The notes: a model not told the origin generated them from the sequence alone. A stretch of DNA of 64,000 nucleotides from Saposhnikovia divaricata (GCA_036435485.1 CM071600.1:163196546-163260545); one strand, 5' to 3'; positions 31,641 through 43,740 are shown, counted from the first letter of the stretch. A program made the numbers and translations.

Positions 31641-34529
31641 ATGCCACCTAGAAGAATGAACATTCGAGCTCACCCGATCAGTTCTGAGGGCCAGGGTAGC
31701 CACCATGGAACCGGAGGCCACCAGAACCATGAAGGGGAGAATGCCAACCTGAGTGAGAATGAGGGCAACGATCATAACTTGTTTGATGACTCTGAGTATG
31801 AAGAAGAAGAAGCTGGTGATGACACCCGAGAGGTAGAACATCCTAGGGGAGGCCCTATGGAACATTTCATGGAGTTACTTAGGCAGAACTTGGACCGTCC
31901 CCCAGTTCAGCAACCACCCCAAAATGCCAATGCTAATGCTTTCCGGAACTTCAAATCCCTGAAACCCCCAGAATTTAAAGGAACTGCCGATCCGGTCGAG
32001 GCAAGGGCCTGGCTGAAGGAAATGGAAAAATCTTTCGAGATACTAGGTGTCGCTGAGGAGCAGAAGACTGTTTTCGCCACTTACCTTCTGAAGGGTGAGG
32101 CGAACTATTGGTGGGAAGCTAAGAAGAATTTGGAAGGAAGAGGTGTGGTGACCTGGGAGAGATTTAGCGAGCTGTTCTTGGAGAAGTACTTTCCTAGGTT
32201 CATGGAGACACAAATGGAGCTGAAGTTTTTGGAACTGAAGCAAGGAAACATGACGGTGGCCGAGTATGAGGCCAAATTTACTGAGCTGTCGAGGTTTGTG
32301 CCGGAATATGTGAACTCTGAGGCAAAGAGGGCCCGAAGGTTTCAACTAGGACTAAAACAATGGATTCAGAATCGTGTGGCGGTTCTTGAGCTGACAGACT
32401 ATGCCACCCTGGTACAGAAGGCGTCAATTGTTGAGGCTGGGAGTGAACAAATGCAGAAGGAGGGAGAAGGAAAGAAGAGGAAGTTTGATAGTCGAAAGGG
32501 AAACCCTGCGGGTGGGAGCTTTCCGAGCAAATTTAAGCGAGGAACGATGTCCCAACCCAGCGAAAACTTTGGAACCAAGAGAGCTGAAAGTTGGAGTATG
32601 GGCCAGAGCGGCCGACCAGAGGGATCGTCTTACTCTACCCCATCCCGAGCCCAACCCCCAGAATGTAATAAATGTGGAAGGAAACATGCGGGCGTGTGTA
32701 ACCTGCAAGATGTGAAGTGCTTCAAGTGTGGGCTGACAGGACATTATGCTAACGCCTGTCACGGAACTAGTAACAACACGAGTGCCGGAGGTAATTGCTT
32801 CAAGTGTGGGAAACCAGGGCACCGAATGAGGGAATGTATGTCCTCTGGGCCAGCTGCATCGAGAGTGAGTGGAACTGCTTCTAACAAGGCCCCTACTGCA
32901 AGAACTTTTATCATGACGGTGCAGGATGCCGTGAGGAACACGGATGTGATTGCAGGTACTCTACTACTCAACTCAGTTAAGGCAAATGTTTTATTTGATT
33001 CGGGAGCTACCAAGTCTTTCATATCTCTAGATTTTGTATATCAGTTAGGCCTTAAGACTGAACCATTGAAAGACAGATTGCAAATAGAGATAGCTAATCA
33101 TGAAATTATTCCCGTTAGCCAAGTATGTCCAGGTTGTGACCTAGAAATAGAAGGGCGACACTTTCGGGTAGACTTAATACCTTTTAAACTAGGAGAGTTT
33201 GACGTAATAGTAGGTATGGATTGGTTAACAACCCACGGAGCCCAGATTGATTGTGTGAAGAAGAAAGTAAGTTTGAAACTGCTAGGGGACGAGGAAGTAG
33301 TGTTTAGTGGGAAACGGCAAAACCAAAAGTTCCTGACTATGATTCAAGCTAAGAAGCTGTTACGTAAAGGATGCGAAGCCTATTTAGCCTATGTGAAGGA
33401 TACCAAGAAGGAGGCACCAAACCTACAGGAAATCCCTGTCGTTAATGAGTTCGCGGACGTATTTTCGGATGATCTTCCAGGACTACCACCTGATAGAGAC
33501 ATCGAGTCCGCTATAGACTTAGTTCCGGGTACGGCCCCAATTTCGAAAGCCCCATATCGGCTAGCCCCAGTGGAGATGAAAGAGCTGGCCACTCAGTTAC
33601 AAGAGTTGTTGGATAAAGGGATGATAAGACCTAGTGTGTCACCGTGGGGAGCCCCGGTGTTATTCGTGAAAAAGAAGGATGGCAGTATGAGATTATGTAT
33701 AGACTACAGGGAGTTGAACAAGGTGACTATCAAGAATAAGTACCCCTTGCCCAGGATAGATTACCTGTTTGACCAATTGAAAGATGCAGTTTATTTCTCT
33801 AAAATTGATTTGAGGACCGGGTATCACCAGTTAAAGATTAAGCCAGATGATATACCAAAGACGGCCTTTCGCACCCGGTACGGACACTATGAGTTCCTAG
33901 TGATGTCATTTGGGTTAACGAATGCCCCTGCAGCTTTCATGGATTTAATGAATCGAGTCTTCAAGAAATACTTGGACAAGTGTGTTATAGTCTTCATCGA
34001 TGACATCTTGATTTATTCCAAGACGAAGGAGGAACATGCAGAGCACTTGAGGATTGTATTGGGAGCATTGAGAGAAGAAAAATTGTACGCTAAGTTCTCG
34101 AAGTGCGAATTTTGGTTGAAGGAAGTTCAGTTTTTAGGGCATGTGATTAGCGAACAAGGCATTCTAGTGGACCCAGCCAAGATAGAGGCTGTATCAAATT
34201 GGGAGAGACCAACCACTCCGACAGAGGTGAGAAGTTTTATAGGGTTGGCTGGCTACTATAGGAGATTTGTCCAAGACTTTGCCAAGATAGCAGCCCCTCT
34301 GACCCGACTAACTCGCAAGACCGAGAAGTTTGTGTGGACTGAAAAATGCGAAGAGAGCTTCCAAGAGTTGAAGAAGAGGTTGGTGACAGCACCAGTACTA
34401 GCCCTACCTGATGATAAGGGAGATTTTGTGATTTATAGTGACGCATCCCATAAAGGTTTAGGGTGTGTGCTTATGCAGCACGGTAAGGTGATTGCGTATG
34501 CGTCCAACAACTTAAGGAGTACGAGATGA
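31641..34529 (+). CDS. gag-pol: Gag-protease-RT-RNase H of element C (5' part, to frameshift)
   Basis: The 962-residue frame has a Gag core at about residues 105-260 (PPEFKGTADPVEARAWLKEM, GEANYWWEAK, FLEKYFPRF). Zinc-knuckle-type Cys/His motifs lie at about 341-370 and 385-398 (CFKCGKPGHRMREC). The protease site DSGATKSF is at about 452. RT runs from about 620 to 890 with the catalytic FIDDIL near 784, followed by the start of RNase H (VIYSDASHKG near 931). Gag packages the RNA, protease cleaves the polyprotein, and RT/RNase H make cDNA. Near 34508 one base appears to be missing compared with G0, which shifts the frame into a TGA. The rest of pol continues in the +2 frame at 34526. Otherwise it is intact. 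Confidence 0.95.
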   Translation: MPPRRMNIRAHPISSEGQGSHHGTGGHQNHEGENANLSENEGNDHNLFDDSEYEEEEAGDDTREVEHPRGGPMEHFMELLRQNLDRPPVQQPPQNANANAFRNFKSLKPPEFKGTADPVEARAWLKEMEKSFEILGVAEEQKTVFATYLLKGEANYWWEAKKNLEGRGVVTWERFSELFLEKYFPRFMETQMELKFLELKQGNMTVAEYEAKFTELSRFVPEYVNSEAKRARRFQLGLKQWIQNRVAVLELTDYATLVQKASIVEAGSEQMQKEGEGKKRKFDSRKGNPAGGSFPSKFKRGTMSQPSENFGTKRAESWSMGQSGRPEGSSYSTPSRAQPPECNKCGRKHAGVCNLQDVKCFKCGLTGHYANACHGTSNNTSAGGNCFKCGKPGHRMRECMSSGPAASRVSGTASNKAPTARTFIMTVQDAVRNTDVIAGTLLLNSVKANVLFDSGATKSFISLDFVYQLGLKTEPLKDRLQIEIANHEIIPVSQVCPGCDLEIEGRHFRVDLIPFKLGEFDVIVGMDWLTTHGAQIDCVKKKVSLKLLGDEEVVFSGKRQNQKFLTMIQAKKLLRKGCEAYLAYVKDTKKEAPNLQEIPVVNEFADVFSDDLPGLPPDRDIESAIDLVPGTAPISKAPYRLAPVEMKELATQLQELLDKGMIRPSVSPWGAPVLFVKKKDGSMRLCIDYRELNKVTIKNKYPLPRIDYLFDQLKDAVYFSKIDLRTGYHQLKIKPDDIPKTAFRTRYGHYEFLVMSFGLTNAPAAFMDLMNRVFKKYLDKCVIVFIDDILIYSKTKEEHAEHLRIVLGALREEKLYAKFSKCEFWLKEVQFLGHVISEQGILVDPAKIEAVSNWERPTTPTEVRSFIGLAGYYRRFVQDFAKIAAPLTRLTRKTEKFVWTEKCEESFQELKKRLVTAPVLALPDDKGDFVIYSDASHKGLGCVLMQHGKVIAYASNNLRSTR

Positions 34530-36325
34530 GATACCCCACCCATGATTTGGAATTAGCAGCGATAGTTTTTGCTTTGAAGATTTGGAGACATTATCTTTAC
34601 GGAGAAAAGTGTGAAATCTACACGGATCACAAGAGCTTAAAGTACATATTCACTCAGAAAGAGTTAAACATGAGGCAGAGGAGATGGTTAGAGCTAATCA
34701 AGGATTATGATTGTGAGATTCATTATCACCCAGGGAAGGCCAACGTAGTGGCCGATGCACTTAGCCGAAAGGAGAAACTCAAGACGATAACGTCAGTAGA
34801 CGAGTTGATCAAGGACCTTGAGAGACTGGAGATTGAAGTGAGGTTACCAGGAATTGGACAAGAGAGTCTAAGGGAAATAAAAGTCCAACCACCGCTATTG
34901 GAAAAGATTAAGTTATGTCGGGAAAAGAAGATAGAAGAAGAAAAGAATTCGATGGAGAAAATTTTGACTGGCGAGGAAATTAAGTGTGAGAAGGACGAGA
35001 ATGGAATTATGAGGTACGCATCTAGGATATGGATCCCGAACGTTCAAGAATTAAAAGATGAGATTTTGCAAGAGGCTCATAGTTCAAGGTACTCAATTCA
35101 CCCTGGAGGCACTAAGATGTATAGAGATCTGAGAGAATACTATTGGTGGCTTAATATGAAGAAGGACGTGGCAGAGTGGGTAAGTAAATGCTTGACATGT
35201 CAAAGAGTAAAGGCCGAACACCAGCGGCCCAGTGGATTGTTGCAACCTTTAGAGATACCCGAGTGGAAGTGGGAGCAAATTGCGATGGACTTTGTGGTCG
35301 AATTACCAAGGACCAAGACTAATCATGATGCCATTTGGGTAATTATCGATAGGTTGACCAAGTCAGCATATTTTCTTCCAATCAACGAGAGATATACTGT
35401 CGACAAGCTGGCAGATATTTATTTAAAGGAGATTGTGGTTAGGCATGGGGTTCCTGTGAGCATTGTATCAGATAGAGACCCAAGATTCAACTCCAGGTTC
35501 TGGAGAAGTTTTCAGGCTTGTGTGGGGACCAAGTTAAACATGAGTATTGCATACCATCCCCAAACAGACGGACAGAGTGAGAGAACCATCCAGACCATCG
35601 AGGACATGTTGAGGGTATGTGCCATTGATTTTAAGGGAAGTTGGGATGACCACTTGCCGTTGATCGAATTTTCCTACAACAGTTACCATGCGAGTATAGG
35701 CATGCCCCCATATGAAGCTTTATATGGACGAAGATGTCGGTCTCCCTTATGTTGGGAAGAGGTAGGAGAGCGGAAGATTTTAGGGCCTGAACTGGTCCAA
35801 CAGACAAGAGAAACTATCGAGCTCATAAGAGGACGGCTGGTAGCGGCCCAAGACAGACAGAAGAAGTATGCGGACCAGACCCGCAAGGACAAAGAATACG
35901 AGGTAGGAGAGTTTGTGATGTTGAAGGTATCACCGTGGAAAGGATTGATGAGATTTGGTAAGAAGGGAAAACTAAGTCCGAGATTTATTGGACCATTTGA
36001 GATCTTGAAAGGAGTTGGGAAGTTAGCCTATGAATTGGCTTTACCCCCGAGCTTACAGCAAGTACGTAATGTGTTCCATGTGTCCATGCAACGACCATAC
36101 CATACTGACTTCCGACATGTGATAGAACATGATCAAGTGGATCTGCAACCCGACTTAACATATGTAGAGCAACCCGTAGAAATCATGGATAGAAAAGAAC
36201 AGGTGCTGAGGAACAAGGTTGTCAAATTAGTGAGAGTTTTGTGGAGGAATCAGAATGTCGAAGAATCAACATGGGAACTAGAGAGCGCGATGCGTGAAAA
36301 GCACCCCCAACTATTTTCAACCTGA
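34526..36325 (+). CDS. pol: RNase H end, integrase and chromodomain of element C (3' part)
   Basis: The 599-residue frame continues pol after the frameshift; its first ATG is internal to RNase H and is not a natural start. RNase H ends at about residue 85 (HPGKANVVADALSRK). The integrase zinc region is at about 185-235 (HSSRYSIHPGG ... CLTCQRV). The catalytic core runs from about 255 to 410, with MDFVVELP, SDRDPRFNS and TDGQSERTIQ carrying the D,D,E residues. The GPF/Y region is near 485-495. The last 60 residues are a chromodomain (MDRKEQVLRNKVV ... VLWRNQNVEESTWELES), which in chromoviruses steers integration towards particular chromatin. It ends 33 bp before the polypurine tract. Confidence 0.95.
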   Translation: MRYPTHDLELAAIVFALKIWRHYLYGEKCEIYTDHKSLKYIFTQKELNMRQRRWLELIKDYDCEIHYHPGKANVVADALSRKEKLKTITSVDELIKDLERLEIEVRLPGIGQESLREIKVQPPLLEKIKLCREKKIEEEKNSMEKILTGEEIKCEKDENGIMRYASRIWIPNVQELKDEILQEAHSSRYSIHPGGTKMYRDLREYYWWLNMKKDVAEWVSKCLTCQRVKAEHQRPSGLLQPLEIPEWKWEQIAMDFVVELPRTKTNHDAIWVIIDRLTKSAYFLPINERYTVDKLADIYLKEIVVRHGVPVSIVSDRDPRFNSRFWRSFQACVGTKLNMSIAYHPQTDGQSERTIQTIEDMLRVCAIDFKGSWDDHLPLIEFSYNSYHASIGMPPYEALYGRRCRSPLCWEEVGERKILGPELVQQTRETIELIRGRLVAAQDRQKKYADQTRKDKEYEVGEFVMLKVSPWKGLMRFGKKGKLSPRFIGPFEILKGVGKLAYELALPPSLQQVRNVFHVSMQRPYHTDFRHVIEHDQVDLQPDLTYVEQPVEIMDRKEQVLRNKVVKLVRVLWRNQNVEESTWELESAMREKHPQLFST

Positions 36326-36345
36326 TTCCGGGACGGAATCCTTTT

Positions 36346-36358
36346 AAGGAGGGGAGGC
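36346..36358 (+). other. Polypurine tract of element C
   Basis: AAGGAGGGGAGGC is directly before TGTAAGAATCC. The adjoining words GGGACGGAATCCTTTTAA are shared with B and G0. Confidence 0.92.
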
Positions 36359-39300
36359 TGTAAGAATCCTAATTTTTGGTAATATTTCCTTTTATTTAAT
36401 ATCTTGTGACATTGTCAATATGGAACCTTTCTAGTCATCCCTGTTGATTAATAGAATTGATTGTCTGAGAAACTGCGTTGTTGCATTTATTATGTAAGAT
36501 AAAAAGGAAGACTGTGAAGGCAGGAGTCTTATTGTTAGTAATATTTATAAAACTTGGGATTTGAGAATGGTTAGAGTATTAAAGGATTTAGTAAGAATTA
36601 TGACGAGGAATTATGGATATTCGAGGAATTTACACAATTTAGTACTTAAGGAATTATAGGGGAAATCTCTACGCGATAAAATATTATTACGAGAGATTAA
36701 TTAAGATACGATACGAATTAAAGATTAAATGACAAGCATTGGTGGAAGAATAATAATACAAGGAGTAGTATTGCATGCAAGTCCCATGCAACCAAGTGGT
36801 TAGAAATCAAGCAAACTAGTTAGCAATTGGAAGATGAATAATACCTAGTTACTTGCCTTTTTCAAAAAGAGAGACAAGAAGTACAAGGAGCCATGCTTGC
36901 TAGTACTTGCCTATACATATATGATATGTATCACCCAACCTAACATAACATCAATTATTCACCAACACAACACAAAAACCAAAAACACAAACTCTTCCCC
37001 CCTTGCTATCTTGCTCTCGGCCAAGAGAAAAGAGGAAGAAGAAAAATTCTTCTCCCCCCTCTACCATCACTCATAAATCATAGCATAAATCCTAGGCCAT
37101 CTACATCATCTAGACAAGGTATGTTAGCAATTTCAAGCCATCTCATCCACCCAATTTCAAGTTACAAATTGTTAAAGCTTGGGTGAATAGTAACCATGTT
37201 TGTTTTTCTTTTAGATCTTGGATTGTAAGTGTTGTTAAAGACCATTTAAGGTGTTGTTGAGTTGTGAAAAGCTTATCCAAGGCCCCTAGGTGCTCAAGAA
37301 GGTATAAAAATCTCAAACCCTCTTGGTTATGTATTATTTATAAAGTGTGGTAGTAGATCCATGTGTTTGTGAGCTAATCTTGGTTGTATATGTATTGGAT
37401 GACATGGATCTTGAGTTTTGATGTTGAGATTGTGACTTTTATGACTATGGATAATATATATATCTCTATGAGTGTTATGAACCATGATCTAAGTGTATTA
37501 AGTGTTGATTGTGTTGTGGAAGTGTGAAAAATGGTTGATCTAAGTAGTTTGTGCTTGCTGAGTTTTGTCGAGGAACATTGACCTGTATTGTAACACGATT
37601 TTGAACCCCCAAATGTTGTCCCCTGATGTCCTACCATATATTGTTGGAAATATAATTGAATGTAGTTTCTGTAAATGTAAGGTTCATGGCTAGGTGATGT
37701 ATAGATTTTAAGTTATGGCCGGAGGAGTGAATTGTGTTTCTGGACTCCGGACTGCACTAAGTGACCCCCTTGTGAACCTTGTTTAAACCCCTAAAAATAT
37801 ATGTGGGATCATGAAAAAAATTGAGAAGTTAGGGAATACAGTGGTGAAGACCACCCAAAAAGGAATTGGATTAAAATATGGATTTTTGGATTTTATAAAA
37901 ATGCTAGAGTAAAATTCGCGCAAGGGAAAAAGTCGATTAGTGGAGCATAATTCTAGGGTTAGTGGTTATGATTCGAAAGTGGTAACTAAATTAAGTCGAT
38001 TAAGTGACGAGCGTAATCGAGTGATGACATGAACCTATAGTGGGGTTAGAGAGTCACAAGACGAAGTCGTTAAGTTAATTTCATACCCCATAAAACCCCG
38101 TAATTAAAGAGATATTGTTAAGGTACTAACGAACAGTTATTGCTTATGTATAGATCGTTCGAATCCGCACGCTCGACCACCCCAACCAAACCAAGGCAAG
38201 TTTACTTTTCAAAACTTATCCATATACAAGGACGTTCACTGTTGTGTTTGTAGTTTTCAATTATATGAAATGCTATGTTTATCGAAGTATTGATGCAATT
38301 GAGATTGAATAAGTACATATATGCTTATACCCCTTGAACTTAGATTGAAATGTTTTCTTCGGACAACGACCCTAGCAATAGAGGTCGTAGCGGTCCGTAT
38401 ATACTATTAACCGGGGAGCGGTATGTTATTATATCGTATCTAGTTTGCGAAAACCCGAAGGGTCATTCGGGTAGTATCGTATACTCAAGTAACTATTGTT
38501 ATATCTTCGTAAATACTCGAAACCCTATCTTGGATTAAAAGTTTATTTTATCGAATAATTATTTTATTAATTATTAATACTAAATCTTAAAATATTATTT
38601 ATTAATCATTGTTCATTATTTAAAGACAAAGTTAATCCAAGATACTTTTTAATACTTTCAAACTCGAACTCTTTCGAACTCAAAACATTTTCGAAAACCC
38701 CCGGTCAGATTCTGCTTCTTGTATGATTTCAAGAATCATCGGTCGACTGATGTCGGACCTCAATTACTCTGTTTTCAATCAAAATCAAGTTTTAAAAGAA
38801 AAAGAAAAAGGGACTCTGGCAGGTGTGGGAACCGTTGACGAGCGATTCCCGGGATGTGTAAGCGGCCGTGAGCCAGGCGGTCCATCAATTATTATTCCGG
38901 CCCAGGTGTTGCCGAAGGATGATTACGGATGTAGTTTTCATCGAGGGTGATTACGGATGTAGTTTTCACCCGAGGGATAGTTACGGATGTAGTTTCTATC
39001 CTTCTACCCGTAGAGAAGACCCGCGAATTATTGGACTTGGATGTGGCGACTGATCATCGTCAATCCTTGTCAGGTTTTGTGTTTTCTTTAAGTCCCATTC
39101 CTCCATTTTGGAAAAATGCTTTGACACTGCTTCTTAGGCTTTTGTGCCAAGTTGCTGATAGTGTTCTATTTTGATGAGAAAGATGTTGACTCCATGCAGT
39201 ATCTAGAACTGCAAGATTATTTTGAAAACGAGGGCACATATTGTTGCACCTTCGAGATTTATCAACTATGACAAGTGATTTTATATCTGATTGATACAAA

Positions 39301-39850
39301 CAAGTTTATTAACTGCCAATCATATGAAATGTTATATTGCTTACCTTATACATATATTTCTTGCTGAGCTATAGTTGCTCACTCTTGCTTGTTTTCAAAT
39401 TTTACAAACACAACAGCTAAGCGAGCAAGACCCAGACAGACTGCTCGAAAGCAGGTGACTAGACCCGAGCCAGCACTTGAGATTCCACCGGTAGGCCCCA
39501 TTAGCCGGATTGGTTGGCAGCTTTTGTTAGTTCGTTTTATTTATCAGTATGACCTGTGCAAGGCAGTGTATCGTAACAAACTTTCAAGCCGCCAACTTCG
39601 CTTCATATCGAAGTGTTGCTGGTAGCATAAATACTATTTAATTCGGTCTGTAATAACTCTGATAATTTTATTACTGTTTAATCAATGTGTGACGTTTCTG
39701 AGGCTCTAACCTGTGTGTGTGTGTGTGGTGTGAGTTTATTGTGGGGTCGATGGCCGTGTTATATATATTATGTGCAAGAACAGGTATGTTATTAATGGAA
39801 AATGGACCGTGAGCGCCTAGATCTCCGACCCCGGATCTGGGGGCGTCACA
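36359..39850 (+). repeat. 3' LTR of element C (3492 bp)
   Basis: It is nearly identical to 26437-29931. Differences seen include a T insertion in ACACAATTTAG and loss of three bases where the 5' copy has GCGAAATGGCAAG. Confidence 0.93.
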
Positions 39851-39855
39851 GGCCG
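39851..39855. repeat. Target site duplication GGCCG (right of element C)
   Basis: This is the partner of 26432-26436. Confidence 0.92.
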
Positions 39856-42071
39856 TAATAAATATTGAGTGCTGAACTGTGCCGCACACAGCCTCTTACG
39901 CTTGCTGGACTGTGCCTCACACAGCCTCTTACCCTTTCTGTTGCAATCCCCTTCTTTTGTCAAATCATTATTCCATTTATAAAACACCATTCCACATTTT
40001 CCATTTTTCCGTTTCCATTTCCATTCACATATATCATTTCCATTTCCATTTATCATCACCTTTAAAAATACATATGTCATAATACTTTGATTATGACTCA
40101 GACATCTCCTCTGTATTCAATGAAATCAAATACGCTCTTATATACATAAAATATTCCATCTATTTTAAAAGTATTAAATAATAATCAAATAGTATTTATT
40201 AAATCACAACTATTTAAAAAGAATATTTTTAACATAATATTATAAACATATAACCCTAGATAACAACTGATACCATTCTTTCATATACCTTTAAAACATA
40301 AAGTATATTCGCTCTATCCATATTCATATTCATATCCATAATCCATATTCAAAAATCTCAGTAAACAGGGAATATATCCCTAATCATCTCATCATATAAG
40401 ATTCATATATTATCCACCAAAACCATTTTCTTTGAACATAAACAGTTTATCAAAATAAGGATAAAAGAAATCTTGCTCCTTTTAATCCATATCCATATCC
40501 ATACTCATTTTCATATATATCTCCCTTTAATATCCAAAATCAGGAAAACAAATTCTTAACAATATAGTAATAATATAATCACATATATATTCCATGAAAT
40601 CATTTTTCTTTGAAGATAAATAATTTTTCAAAGTAAAGATAGAAGAAATCTTGCCTCGATCTCTATATCCCAGTGGCACGACCCGTGGTTCGTCCTGAGT
40701 TTCTATAAACACGAAAAGGATCCTCGTTAGAATACTACATCCCTTATTCACTTCACCTTTATATAACAATACCCTTGACACTTAATATATGTTTAACATA
40801 TTATTAACAATCCAAGAGTTCACTTAGCAAAAAAAAACAATCCAAGAGTTCCAAGAACCTAACCATTTTAAACTCAATCAAAGTTTCAGTGTTTTTCACC
40901 ATTTCCCTTAACAACCACACTCGACTGTAAAAATTCTTAGAAAATATCAATTTCGAATTTTAATTCAAGGTCAACCGGTAATGACTCTCTGACCACCCTA
41001 CTACAATATCCCAAAATTTTATAATTTTTAAAAATGTCTAAGTATGGTAATTATAGCCTCAAAGTTGACACAATTACGTTTTCTCGATTTTCGAACGTCT
41101 TTCACTGAAACTCACTTTTCTCCTAAACCGTTCATCAGATTTTGACGTACTTTATATCCAAACGATCTCTGAACCAAGCTCTATGCTATAATGGTCAGTT
41201 GGTGCTCCTGACAGAACCCTACCATACCAGTATGGGTGTCAAAAACAGGGCATCTATTTGGTTTAACGAAAATCAGGCATTATAACGGCTATACTTTTAT
41301 ACTTTCCAAAATCTCACTCCTCCAAATCCATCATCCAACACATACATCATCACCTACACCATGGGTTCATCATACCAACCATTTACAAGCCCAACACACT
41401 TTCATATTCAACTTAAATCACTCACAAACACATATATCATCATGAATTCATACTTAACACAATCTTAATCACTAAACTCTCTATAATCCATCATATATTT
41501 TAAGTAGTACTAAAGGTTCTTGAGATTTATACCTTCTTGAAGCTTCAACAACACTTAATAAGCCTTGGGGAATCCTTATAGAACCTTAAAATAGCATGGA
41601 TGATCTAAAGAAACATGAAATATAAGTTAGTAATTCGGAGTTACTATTTGGTTGCTTGGTTTTCATACTCGTTTAATCACGATTCGTTTCGAATACACCT
41701 CGTTATCTCAGTGGTTCTGAAATCGCTTAAAAATCCAAATTCCCTTGGCATTTCCTTGACTTAATAATCCCTTGGTTTAACCTAAATTCACTAATTTCTC
41801 AATATATATATAAACCTTTTAATATTTTCTTGCTCCTTAATATCCAATAAATAGAGCTCATTCGAAATCAAAATCCTCAAAATCCATATTCAGGAATTTC
41901 TAAAATCCATCGTCGTTTTGAGTCAGTTATTTTCTTAGTACAACACTATTATGGTTTCTGTTTACTTATTATCCATTTCGAACATAGGGTACCTACACAC
42001 CATTTTCCTAATTTCCCCAAAATCACTATTCATTTAGGCACTGTAGTCTTTCTAAAGTTAGGGTTATTACA
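39856..42071 (-). repeat. 5' LTR of element B, segment 2
   Basis: It continues the LTR from the GGCCG junction and matches 20042-22694, apart from a deletion of about 437 bp at 41648. It ends GGGTTATTACA, next to GATAT. Confidence 0.88.
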
Positions 42072-42332
42072 GATATTGTTTGTTTCAAGTGTAACTCGAA
42101 GGGGCATTATGCTAATGAATGCCAGAATTTTAAATCGAATGTGACTTGCTATAAGTGCGAGAAAGTGGGACACATGGCTAGAGAGTGTAAAGCACCTATT
42201 CCAAATAACAACTTGATGAGATTGACTGCTACCCCTACCCCAGTAAACCCAATGGCAACCTCCCAGATTCCAACTTAGATTTTAAATCCACCTCTAATTC
42301 AGTAAATTCCAACACTTCAGGCTCCAGGGTAT
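42072..42332 (+). pseudogene. gag: G0 gag zinc-knuckle segment
   Basis: This resumes the gag frame from 19105. Two CX2CX4HX4C knuckles are intact: CFKCNSKGHYANEC and CYKCEKVGHMAREC, which bind element RNA in Gag. Two in-frame stops follow (TAG and TAA, near 42277 and 42301), both explained by C-to-T change of Gln codons. The segment ends at the GGTAT duplicated by the Athila insertion, and the frame continues at 53894. Confidence 0.85.
42328..42332. repeat. Target site duplication GGTAT (left of Athila element)
   Basis: It matches 53894-53898 exactly. Confidence 0.92.
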
Positions 42333-43727
42333 TGTTCGCACAAAATACACGCAAGCGCACGTGGACAACAAGTAATATAAAAGCAAGTAAGATTCGTTCC
42401 CACAGAAATTGTATACTTCGGTTTATGCATCTAAGCAACAATGTTTGATTATCGTTCAATGCTAAGACAAAAGACAAATTGGGTTTTGATTTTATATTAT
42501 GCTAATCAAATTTACTAATTACTAAAAGAGAATGATTTAATTTATGAATAGAAACATAGGGTCCTAACTTCATTAAATACGTCCATTAGAGATCATGCCT
42601 TTACTCAATTTGTATGGTGATTACGATAACTAATCGGACAACACGGAGTAAGTATACGCTACCTTTCAGTACACGCACACCAATCTACACAATATCCACA
42701 AAAGATAGAAATCATGCAGGCACCAATTAGGTCTAGACTCTATATGTCTATAGAATTTGAAAACCTAAAGGTTGAAGAGCAAGTTATCCATAAGGATTAC
42801 ATAAGATAGTATGAGATGGTTAAAATCACACCACTAATCATGAAATCAATCACGAACATATGCTAGCATGGTAAGTTCTAAATCTAGAGATCCACTGTCG
42901 CTTCACTAAAGATTAACAAGATAGATGTTCGCGACGCATCTATTTAATTAAATCACAACCATGCAAGGATATCGCAAATCACCACATGTATATCAATTAG
43001 GCATTCACTACTAATTTCTGTAAATAAATTCGTTAGGACCCCATGACGATGATTAGTTCATAGTCGAACCGTTCATCATCATGGGGTTCGATGAAAATAT
43101 GCTAATAAACATGACTAGAATGAAGAAAAGAATAATATTAATTAATAAGGGTTTAGAAACAAATTCGAAGAATGCCAAGTTACAAAAGATAGGTAGATCT
43201 TGATCCGTTGCTTGTCACGAACAATTGATCGTTCACTCTTTAATGTTAACGAAATAAAACCCTCCGTCCTGATTACAATGATAACCAGAGTTTTTATAGG
43301 CCCTAAAAACCAGATCATACAAGGAAACAACTCAGAATTGCATTATCATTCGAAAAGGGCAAAACTGTAAAATTCTCCAGAATTCAGGCTGAGCGGCCGC
43401 CTGAAATCTTGAGCTGCCGCCTGGACAATTCCCCCTGAGCGGCCGCCTGGGAGCTTGAGCGCCCGCCCGGACAACTTCCTGGAATTTCTGATTTTCATGG
43501 TAATTGTCGTTCCTTGCTTCGTTTTCCCTCGCTCTTCTGGAAACCTTCTTAAACAAACACCTTGGGCCTATATCCAACATAACATCTTCAATTACCAACT
43601 CCGATCCTGAGATAAAAATCCTGCACATTTCCACTAAAAACTAATCAAAACACGACATACTTGAGGCCAAAACTATCAATTCAAGCCGACATAAGACGTT
43701 CTAAGTAGATATAAAATCCACTTATCA
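42333..43727 (-). repeat. 3' LTR of Athila element (1395 bp)
   Basis: On the plus strand it runs from TGTTCGCACAAAATAC to AATCCACTTATCA. It contains four GC-rich TGAGCGGCCGCCTG-like modules at 43390-43470. Confidence 0.95.
43390..43472. repeat. GC-rich 14-bp modules in the Athila LTR
   Basis: TGAGC(G/T)(G/C)CCGCC(T/C)(G/A)-type words start at 43390, 43410, 43436 and 43456, two of them containing GCGGCCGC. The other LTR carries them at about 53556-53638. Related words lie at 46785-46871. Confidence 0.8.
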
Positions 43728-43740
43728 CACCCCAAACTTG
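43728..43740 (-). other. Polypurine tract of Athila element
   Basis: The minus strand reads AAGTTTGGGGTG before the LTR start TGATAAGTGG. Confidence 0.75.

Larger units (their letters stand above)
26437..39850 (+). mobile_element. Element C: young chromodomain gypsy (Tekay-like), 13.4 kb
   Basis: It is complete, with two LTRs of 3495 and 3492 bp, a tRNA-Met primer site, a polypurine tract, Gag-PR-RT-RH-INT-chromodomain coding sequence and 5-bp duplications. I count roughly 40 substitutions between the LTRs by eye (about 1.1%), so it is recent. One frameshift near 34508 is the only coding lesion seen. It has an extra ORF before gag. Large LTRs and a C-terminal chromodomain fit the Tekay clade. 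Confidence 0.93.
19106..42071 (-). mobile_element. Element B: decayed minus-strand gypsy with long LTRs
   Basis: On the plus strand it runs from TGTGACACCCC to GGGTTATTACA, flanked by GATAT. Its 3' LTR is 19106-22694, internal region 22695-25502, and 5' LTR 25503-26436 plus 39856-42071 (split by element C). The primer site and polypurine tract both point to the minus strand. Only pol relics remain inside, so it is no longer autonomous. The start of its leader, next to the primer site, resembles that of element C. Confidence 0.88.
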
